Assembly: GCA_029880775.1 (NCBI GenBank)
Contig: JAOUNV010000186.1
Location: 1 to 5,083 of the forward strand
Reading direction: 5' to 3'
Length of the DNA: 5,083 nt
Origin: Nitrospinota bacterium
Lineage (GTDB): Bacteria; Nitrospinota_A; UBA7883
Of the stretch, positions 1 to 5,083 are shown piece after piece; position 1 is the first letter of the stretch; each line of letters starts with the position of its first letter. Under the pieces are notes generated by a model. That model ran no database searches, was not told the origin of the DNA, and was given only the letters and a program-made list of their open reading frames with translations. A program made the translations under genes and the position numbers.

Positions 1-1
1 C

Positions 2-916
2 CTCACCGGCGAGTGCGACCTGATATTTCAGATCGGCCCTGGGCTCTTCGGAGTGCGTGACCGGGAGGGAAAACTGGACTGGGACCTTTTGCGACGCAAG
101 ACGGAGGTACGCCAGGTGCGGGCCATAGAGCTGAAAATGGGACAGGGGGCCAAGATCCGCGGTGGACATGTGGAAGGTATCAAGGTCACGCCGGAGATAG
201 CCGCCATCCGTGGGGTGGAACCGTGGAAAAATATAGACAGCCCAAACCGGTTTTCCATGTTCGACGATATGACGGGGCTTTTCGATTTCATCGCTAAGGC
301 CCAGGAGGCCACTGGGCTGCCGGTGGGAATCAAAATGGTGGTGGGAGATAACGACGCCCTGGACGAGCTTTGCGCCGCAATGAACAGGACGGGGGGCGGA
401 CCTGATTTCATAACTGTGGACGGGGGGGAAGGAGGCACCGGCGCCACATACAAAGAGATGGCCGATTCGCTGGGCCTGCCGATCTACTGCGCTATAGTGA
501 TAGCGGACAACGCCCTGCGCAAAACAGGGCTGCGCCACAAAGTGAAGCTTATCGCCTCTGGCAGGCTGCATCTGCCGGATGAACAGGCGATTGCCCTGGG
601 GCTGGGGGCGGACCTGATAGCCGTCGCGCGGGCTTTCATGATAACGGTGGGATGCATAATGACGGAAAAATGCCACTCCAATGAGTGCCCGGTGGGGGTG
701 GCCACCACCGACCCAAAACTGCAACGGGTCCTGGCTATAGACGAAAAGAAGTACCGCGCCATGAACTACCTGATCACTTGCCGGGCGGCGCTATTCTCCT
801 TGTCCGCGGCGGTGGGGCTCACTTCCCCCACCCAGTTCACTCGTCGGAATGTCGTCTTCAAAGACGACCACAACAGGGCCGTTAACGTGGAGGAGTTGTT
901 CCCGTATCCGAAATGA
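2..916 (+). CDS. FMN-binding glutamate synthase family protein (GltB central-domain type), C-terminal part
   Basis: Open at the left edge; 304 residues are visible, ending in TGA at 914-916. It matches the FMN/Fe-S synthase domain of the glutamate synthase large subunit (COG0069 type), which in glutamate synthase makes glutamate from 2-oxoglutarate and ammonia. Visible landmarks are the GQGAK segment with its following GG (near visible residue 47), VTPEIAA (about 62-68), VDGGEGGTGA (about 139-148), and CIMTEKCHSNECPVGVAT, whose three cysteines at visible residues 218, 224 and 229 (codons 653, 671, 686) form the CX5CX4C pattern that binds the 3Fe-4S cluster. The protein ends about 75 residues after the cluster with no GltB C-terminal GXGXG beta-helix domain, so it is the stand-alone family (typically around 500 residues), not a full GltB. 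The substrate of such stand-alone proteins is not settled. tgt begins 23 bp downstream, which suggests co-transcription. The first internal start-like codon (GTG 53) is not the true start, because homology continues upstream of it. Confidence 0.93.
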   Translation, partial: LTGECDLIFQIGPGLFGVRDREGKLDWDLLRRKTEVRQVRAIELKMGQGAKIRGGHVEGIKVTPEIAAIRGVEPWKNIDSPNRFSMFDDMTGLFDFIAKAQEATGLPVGIKMVVGDNDALDELCAAMNRTGGGPDFITVDGGEGGTGATYKEMADSLGLPIYCAIVIADNALRKTGLRHKVKLIASGRLHLPDEQAIALGLGADLIAVARAFMITVGCIMTEKCHSNECPVGVATTDPKLQRVLAIDEKKYRAMNYLITCRAALFSLSAAVGLTSPTQFTRRNVVFKDDHNRAVNVEELFPYPK

Positions 917-930
917 GGCCAATGGGGTAA

Positions 931-2078
<1,148 letters not shown>

Positions 2079-2079
<1 letters not shown>

Positions 2080-2174
2080 TGAAAATACGAAACGGTTTCA
2101 AGAGCGCCTGGGCGCTGCAACTGGCCAACGAAATGGATAAGGAGAGCGAGAGCGTCATTACCTCTCAGCCGTGA
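2079..2174 (+). CDS. repeat-encoded mini-ORF a (31 aa), overlapping the tgt stop
   Basis: The ATG at 2079-2081 shares its A with the tgt stop TGA (2077-2079), a TGATG arrangement typical of translational coupling. The predicted peptide begins [20 protein letters not shown] and ends with the same [10 protein letters not shown] tail as Tgt. It aligns without gaps to the Tgt C-terminus ([11 protein letters not shown] against IRNGFKSAWAL), so it is a copy of the Tgt tail with its own start codon. There is no Shine-Dalgarno at normal spacing; the nearest AAGGAG is about 30 nt upstream of the ATG, so translation would depend on reinitiation. No function is recognised. It may be a non-functional by-product of the duplication. 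Confidence 0.3.
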
Positions 2175-2269
2175 TGAAAATACGAAATGGTTTCAAGAGC
2201 GCCTGGGCGCTGCAATTGGCCAACGAAATGGATAAGGAGAGCGAGAGCGTCATTACCTCTCAGCCGTGA
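2174..2269 (+). CDS. repeat-encoded mini-ORF b (31 aa)
   Basis: This is the second repeat-borne mini-ORF. Its ATG at 2174-2176 overlaps the previous stop by one base (TGATG) and it ends in TGA at 2267-2269. Each ORF is 96 nt and overlaps the next by one, which gives the 95-bp period, so the reading unit and the repeat unit are the same thing. The peptide is identical to that of mini-ORF a: the two base differences (AAC/AAT for Asn and CTG/TTG for Leu) are both silent. That fits either selection on the peptide or very recent duplication. No function is recognised. Confidence 0.3.
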   Translation: MKIRNGFKSAWALQLANEMDKESESVITSQP

Positions 2270-2355
2270 TGAAAATACGAAATGGTTTCAAGAGCGCCTG
2301 GGCGCTGCGCCTAGGCGCACAACTGGCCAACGAAATGGACAGGGAGACGGAGTGA
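2269..2355 (+). CDS. repeat-encoded mini-ORF c (28 aa, diverged copy)
   Basis: ATG 2269-2271 overlaps the preceding TGA. The ORF carries a 12-nt in-frame insertion that adds four residues (AWALRLGAQLANEMD instead of [11 protein letters not shown]) and a different end, DRETE, before TGA at 2353-2355. It is therefore in frame throughout, despite being the most diverged copy. Its stop again overlaps an ATG (2355-2357), which opens only ATG-AGG-TGA and runs into the hemW GTG at 2360. It could be the ancestral C-terminal tail of tgt, displaced when the duplicated copies were inserted ahead of it. That is inference. Confidence 0.3.
   Translation: MKIRNGFKSAWALRLGAQLANEMDRETE
2306..2319. repeat. 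14-bp perfect palindrome in the fourth repeat copy
   Basis: TGCGCCTAGGCGCA is its own reverse complement. It was created by the 12-bp insertion unique to the fourth repeat copy. Its core GCGCCTAGGCGC differs by one base from GCGCCTGGGCGC, which lies 13 nt upstream (2294-2305) in the same copy. The insertion therefore looks like a local duplication of that 12-mer with one substitution, and it keeps the reading frame. It could be a protein-binding palindrome just upstream of hemW, but nothing else supports that. Confidence 0.6.
2349..2352 (+). promoter_or_regulatory. ribosome binding site for hemW
   Basis: GGAG ends 7 nt before the GTG at 2360 and decides that start. It lies in the last codons of mini-ORF c. 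The GTG start overlaps the TGA at 2361-2363 that closes the tiny ATG-AGG-TGA frame, so hemW may be translationally coupled to the repeat array as well as having its own site. Confidence 0.6.
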
Positions 2356-2359
2356 TGAG

Positions 2360-3463
2360 GTGAGTGGACGAAAGGATTACGGTGTATACATCCACATCCC
2401 GTTTTGCGAATCCAAGTGCATGTATTGCGATTTTTACTCCACGGACAAAAAAGGCGGGTTGACCCAGAATTACATCAGGGCCGTGGCCAAAGAAATATCG
2501 GATCTTTCCACCAAGGTAGCGGGCCGGAAAGCGGCTTCCATATTTATTGGTGGAGGCACTCCCTCGCTATTGTCCCAATCGATGGCGGCGGACTTGATCG
2601 ACGCATGCGCAAAAAACCTTTCCCTGGCGGATGGCGCCGAGATCACCCTGGAGGCAAACCCGGAAAGCCTGACTTTGCGAAAAACATCGGGATACATAAA
2701 GGCCGGGATTAACAGAATCTCCATCGGAATTCAGTCGCTCGACGATAAATCCCTAAAGACCCTGGGGCGTATCCATACTGCCCGAAAAGCCATCAGCGCT
2801 GTGGAGTCTGCCAGGGAAGCTGGCTTTGACAATATCTCCGTGGATATGATTTTCGGGTTGCCTGGCCAGCCGGTGCGGATGTGGCTGGACGAGCTATCCC
2901 GGACGGTGGCCTTGGGTGTGGACCATATCTCCTGCTACCAGCTGACCCCGGAGAAGGGTACAAAGCTTGGCCGGATTGTGGAAAATGGAAGTATGGAGCT
3001 TCCACCTGACACGATTGAGTTTTTCGATAGTACGGAGAAATTTCTGAAGACCGCAGGTTATGGCCACTACGAGATTTCCAACTACGCCAGGAAGGGGCGC
3101 GAATGCGTCCACAACATCGGCTATTGGGAATATCGCGACTACCTGGGGGCAGGTTCCGCCGCGCACGGCATGGTGAACGGCTTGCGCTGGGCAAACGTTC
3201 GCGACCCGGCCCGCTACGTCTCCAGAATCAACGCAGGTGGGCAGGGCGCCCTGCGTACGGAGACGTTGACGGACGAGATGAAGAGTATGGAACGGCTGAT
3301 GCTGGGACTGCGATTGAAAAGGGGGATTCAGATGGATGGACTGGAGATCACCAGCGGTATGCAGTCTATGATTGAGCAGGGTATGCTAAAGCTGGGGAAG
3401 AGGAGTATCCGAGCCACCGCCAAAGGGTGGCGTGTTCTCGACAGTGTGCTGGCGGCCATATGA
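2360..3463 (+). CDS. hemW: radical SAM haem chaperone HemW (HemN-like)
   Basis: 367 residues, normal for HemW. A radical-SAM 4Fe-4S motif CX3CX2C is at C16, C20 and C23 (FCESKCMYCDFYS). The residue two after the last cysteine is Phe, where true coproporphyrinogen dehydrogenase HemN has a fourth Cys. That argues for HemW, which binds haem and delivers it to respiratory proteins, and against the porphyrin-synthesis enzyme. Other landmarks are IFIGGGTPSLL (61-71), the SAM-binding GGGTPS, SIGIQSLDD (121-129), VDMIFGLPGQ (161-170), YEISNYAR (237-244), HNIGYWEYRDYLGAGSAAHG (251-270, the HNxxYW signature), and a C-terminal HemN_C-type region from about 300 (MLGLRLKRGI, 314-323). The start is GTG 2360, supported by GGAG 7 nt upstream and by the expected short N-terminus before YIHIPFC. 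It is separated from tgt only by the 95-bp repeat array, and the lipoprotein gene follows after 16 bp. Confidence 0.96.
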   Translation: MSGRKDYGVYIHIPFCESKCMYCDFYSTDKKGGLTQNYIRAVAKEISDLSTKVAGRKAASIFIGGGTPSLLSQSMAADLIDACAKNLSLADGAEITLEANPESLTLRKTSGYIKAGINRISIGIQSLDDKSLKTLGRIHTARKAISAVESAREAGFDNISVDMIFGLPGQPVRMWLDELSRTVALGVDHISCYQLTPEKGTKLGRIVENGSMELPPDTIEFFDSTEKFLKTAGYGHYEISNYARKGRECVHNIGYWEYRDYLGAGSAAHGMVNGLRWANVRDPARYVSRINAGGQGALRTETLTDEMKSMERLMLGLRLKRGIQMDGLEITSGMQSMIEQGMLKLGKRSIRATAKGWRVLDSVLAAI

Positions 3464-3479
3464 GCGCTGGATTATTTCC

Positions 3480-3941
3480 ATGATCAAAGCTGCCATGCGA
3501 GGTGTGGCGCCAGCGGTAGCGTTGTGGACAGTGGCGCCAGCGGTAGCGTTGTGGACAGTGGCGCTTGCCGCAGGATGCGGAGCTCCTTCGGGGGGGTTGG
3601 GTTCCAAAAGTGATATTTTCCTGGTGGACAAAACCGAGATCAACCTGCGCCATGTGATAGACCAAACTCCCTGCCCAGGACCATCCGAAGCCCTGACTAT
3701 TACCAATAACGGGAGAAACAGGATGCTGTGGGATTTGACCGGGGCGCCAGGCTGGCTGGCTGTGGACAGGCCCAGCGGGACTTTCGATCCGAATGAGCGG
3801 GAGATAATTAATTTCAGCTACAACTGCTCAAGCAACCGCCCAGGAAAACTCTCCGCCGAAGTTTTTATCACGATGGTGGATTTCGTCGCCGAAGCTGTGG
3901 TGGGCACCAGACCTATCATGGTGACAGTGACGGTGGAGTAG
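3480..3941 (+). CDS. predicted lipoprotein with BACON-like Ig domain
   Basis: 153 residues from ATG 3480. The N-terminus is a type II signal peptide: basic start (K3, R7), a long hydrophobic stretch, then LAAGC with the lipidated cysteine at C33. The mature part after a short Gly/Ser linker (about 34-45) resembles BACON/Ig-like beta-sandwich repeats: LTITNNG (72-78), W84, GWLAV (91-95), then PSGTFDPNE (98-106), NFSYNC (111-116), and a final strand ending IMVTVTVE. C65 and C116 could form a disulfide. Its partner is unknown; BACON domains are often linked to carbohydrate or surface binding, but one short domain does not prove that. The start is uncertain: ATG 3495 and GTG 3432 are in frame. 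ATG 3480 lies 16 bp after hemW, has no clear Shine-Dalgarno, and gives a normal n-region. A perfect 27-bp duplication enlarges the signal peptide. It is likely exported and membrane-anchored. Confidence 0.8.
   Translation: MIKAAMRGVAPAVALWTVAPAVALWTVALAAGCGAPSGGLGSKSDIFLVDKTEINLRHVIDQTPCPGPSEALTITNNGRNRMLWDLTGAPGWLAVDRPSGTFDPNEREIINFSYNCSSNRPGKLSAEVFITMVDFVAEAVVGTRPIMVTVTVE
3504..3557 (+). repeat. perfect 27-bp tandem duplication in the lipoprotein signal peptide
   Basis: Two identical 27-bp units, 3504-3530 and 3531-3557, are followed by the first 7 bases of a third (3558-3564). Each encodes VAPAVALWT, so the duplication is in frame and lengthens the hydrophobic core by nine residues. Without it, the lipidation cysteine would be at residue 24 instead of 33, a more typical length. 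The exact identity suggests a recent slippage event. Confidence 0.97.
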
Positions 3942-3949
3942 GGGGGGGG
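3941..3949 (+). repeat. G9 homopolymer at the lipoprotein stop codon
   Basis: Nine consecutive G begin with the last base of the TAG stop (3939-3941), followed by further G-rich sequence to 3963. Because the tract starts at the stop codon, length changes would not alter the protein. It is a likely site of sequencing or assembly error. Confidence 0.9.
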
Positions 3950-4042
3950 TAGTTGGGGAGGGGAATTACTGTGCTTGTACATATTTAGCTTCCCCTTGAT
4001 CGCATGACTGCGGTCATTCTGCTGTGTCCGGATGTTCATCAT

Positions 4043-4067
4043 TTGTTACATGGCAACATGCTAACAA
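4043..4067. other. strong hairpin with GCAA tetraloop
   Basis: TTGTTACATG (4043-4052) pairs with CATG and TAACAA (4057-4060 and 4062-4067) around a GCAA loop (4053-4056). This makes ten base pairs interrupted only by a bulged C at 4061. GCAA is a stable GNRA-type loop in RNA. There is no T run on either side, so it is not a standard intrinsic terminator. It could act in RNA or DNA form at the composition boundary; its role is unknown. Confidence 0.45.
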
Positions 4068-4124
4068 GGTGAGCAAACCACAAGTTGAAGGCAAATTGCG
4101 ATCTGTTCCACTAATCACATTTTA

Positions 4125-4152
4125 TGGACAATGGTGTCTTATGTTGTACAAT
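4125..4152 (+). promoter_or_regulatory. candidate sigma-70 promoter for the ApeA-like gene
   Basis: TGGACA (4125-4130) and TACAAT (4147-4152) each match their consensus at five of six bases and are separated by 16 bp. Transcription would begin around 4158-4160, at the ATG itself, implying a leaderless message. This fits the absence of any Shine-Dalgarno before 4158. The sequence is AT-rich, so a chance match is possible. Confidence 0.35.
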
Positions 4153-4157
4153 AATTT

Positions 4158-5083
4158 ATGCGCGTGAAGGAAGCTTTTACAAAAAAGGGATACTGGTGGA
4201 TTCCTGAAAAGCCAGACAACAAACTTTCGGGGGAGTTATCCGTTTCTGACAGTGGAGCAATTGCGCTTGAAGTAATAGGAACCTTCTACGATAATCCGCT
4301 TACAGATTATGTTCCTATAATACTTGGTACATCGGAAGAAAGAAAGTTGATATCCTTAGTTGAATGTCACATGAAGTTGCCCGGATTTGGAAACGATGAA
4401 GTAATTCCCTCTTACATGTTTCAGGGCATACATGTGGCCAATAGGGATGAATTGATTTTCTCTAAAACCATTATCTCTGTTGATGGACTATATGCATGGC
4501 TTCCACAAGTTAGTCCGAAATTCTCCCGTCAAACTGAAATGAATATTACAAGCAGTCTCTCTCTTGAGTTGGCGTTTCCTAAAATTGAGTCTTTTGAAAT
4601 TGATTCTAGCCACCGCATATCTTTTGGATATGAGCATTCCGGTCCTCGCCTTGGCCACGGAATTAAAAAATATGAATTTGACCTAAATGCATACCTATTG
4701 ATTGATCATAGCGAGCCAACAAGCTGGACAGATATTGAAATATTGTTATACAGAATAAATATTTTCTTTTGTTTTGGACTTGGAGAACCGCAAGCATTAA
4801 GCTATGTAAAGGTCTTGCCAAAAGGCATTGATAACAACGAGTACGTAGATGTCTTTTACCCTAGCTTCCCCCATGCAGAGGAACCTAAACTCGACCATCC
4901 TATTTACCATACACTAAAGCATAGCAAGGTCGAGAATGATCTGTCTTCATTGCTATCCAAATGGCTCCACTACTGTGACAAGTATCATTATGCTTTTCGT
5001 TTGTTCTTCGAAGCAACGACATCAACCAGGCATTATCTTGAGAATCAATTTATATTATTAACGCAATGCTTAGAGGCGTTTCA
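4158..5083 (+). CDS. apeA: ApeA-like anti-phage protein (ApeA N-terminal domain 1 plus start of HEPN region), 3' truncated by window edge
   Basis: An uninterrupted 308 codons from ATG 4158 run off the right edge; an in-frame TAA at 4152-4154 makes this the first possible ATG. The N-terminus KKGYWWIPEKPDNKLSGELS (9-28) and the following EVIGTF (38-43), ILGTSEERKLISLVEC (55-70) and FQGIHVANRDELIFSKTIIS (88-107) are typical of ApeA N-terminal domain 1. The last visible part, RLFFEATTSTRHYLENQFIL (281-300) followed by LTQCLEAF, is the start of the HEPN helical region. The catalytic RX4-6H motif expected of HEPN RNases would lie beyond 5083 and cannot be checked. ApeA is known as a single-gene anti-phage system with a predicted HEPN RNase. 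It would act in the cytoplasm and is not membrane-bound, as no signal peptide is seen. The gene is AT-rich, unlike its neighbours (17 G+C of 60 at 4741-4800), which suggests lateral transfer. Its family assignment rests on recalled sequence resemblance. Confidence 0.82.
   Translation, partial: MRVKEAFTKKGYWWIPEKPDNKLSGELSVSDSGAIALEVIGTFYDNPLTDYVPIILGTSEERKLISLVECHMKLPGFGNDEVIPSYMFQGIHVANRDELIFSKTIISVDGLYAWLPQVSPKFSRQTEMNITSSLSLELAFPKIESFEIDSSHRISFGYEHSGPRLGHGIKKYEFDLNAYLLIDHSEPTSWTDIEILLYRINIFFCFGLGEPQALSYVKVLPKGIDNNEYVDVFYPSFPHAEEPKLDHPIYHTLKHSKVENDLSSLLSKWLHYCDKYHYAFRLFFEATTSTRHYLENQFILLTQCLEAF

Larger units (their letters stand above)
3942..4157. other. non-coding junction between GC-rich operon and AT-rich ApeA-like gene
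   Basis: No convincing gene lies here on either strand. Base composition falls from GC-rich to AT-rich across this stretch. It holds the G tract at 3941-3949, an inverted repeat AGGGGAA/TTCCCCT (3959-3965 with 3990-3996) with a 24-nt loop and no following T run, a small ATGAC-TGCG-GTCAT inverted repeat within 4003-4016, the stronger hairpin at 4043-4067, and a promoter-like pair at 4125-4152. No tRNA, integrase or obvious attachment-site duplication is visible. Confidence 0.6.

Noticed and set aside
2360..3463. Oxygen-independent coproporphyrinogen III dehydrogenase (HemN)
   Set aside because: The motif is CX3CX2C followed by D-F, lacking the fourth cysteine of HemN; the length and HNxxYW signature fit HemW.
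3432..3479. GTG 3432 as start of the lipoprotein
   Set aside because: It would add 16 residues including Trp, Cys and acidic residues before the signal peptide and overlap the end of hemW; ATG 3480 gives a normal lipoprotein n-region.
3959..3996. Intrinsic terminator after the lipoprotein gene (AGGGGAA/TTCCCCT)
   Set aside because: The 7-bp stem has a 24-nt loop and no following T run.
3818..4042. Minus-strand 74-aa frame over the lipoprotein end and junction
   Set aside because: About half overlaps the lipoprotein gene antisense; the rest lies in the G-rich junction, with no domain or ribosome site.
4043..4067. Integron attC site, because of TAAC/GTTA arms
   Set aside because: The arms do not fit the RYYYAAC...GTTRRRY core sites and there is no integrase or cassette structure.

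Overview
The window is bacterial. The first ~3.9 kb is GC-rich, with one compact run of genes on the + strand. The last ~1.1 kb is clearly AT-richer: by hand count, 1381-1440 has 40 G+C of 60, while 4741-4800 has 17 of 60. A lipoprotein-type signal peptide suggests an envelope-bearing bacterium. The tgt and hemW genes, plus a stand-alone glutamate-synthase-type FMN protein, are widespread, so I cannot name a genus. A Gram-negative of the deltaproteobacterial or candidate-phylum type is plausible, but that is inference.

Layout: (1) 2-916, the C-terminal 304 residues of an FMN-binding glutamate synthase family protein, open at the left edge. (2) 940-2079, tgt, queuosine tRNA-guanine transglycosylase with all catalytic and zinc residues. 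(3) 2009-2355, a 95-bp tandem repeat that starts inside the tgt 3' end. It continues as three short ORFs joined by TGATG stop/start overlaps and leads directly into hemW. (4) 2360-3463, hemW, a radical-SAM haem chaperone with a GTG start. (5) 3480-3941, a small predicted lipoprotein with a BACON-like Ig domain, whose signal peptide contains a perfect in-frame 27-bp duplication. (6) 3942-4157, a non-coding junction with a G9 tract, a strong hairpin and a candidate promoter. (7) 4158 to the right edge, the first 308 codons of an ApeA-type gene (ApeA N-terminal domain 1 followed by the start of a HEPN region), a predicted single-gene anti-phage RNase.

How they fit together: genes 1-5 are closely spaced and co-directional and may be one transcript of housekeeping functions (glutamate-synthase-like flavoenzyme, tRNA modification, haem handling) ending in a surface or periplasmic lipoprotein. 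The ApeA-like gene differs in composition and has its own candidate promoter, so it looks like laterally acquired defence cargo. The window may end at the edge of a defence island. The most unusual structure is the tgt-derived tandem array of coupled mini-ORFs between tgt and hemW.
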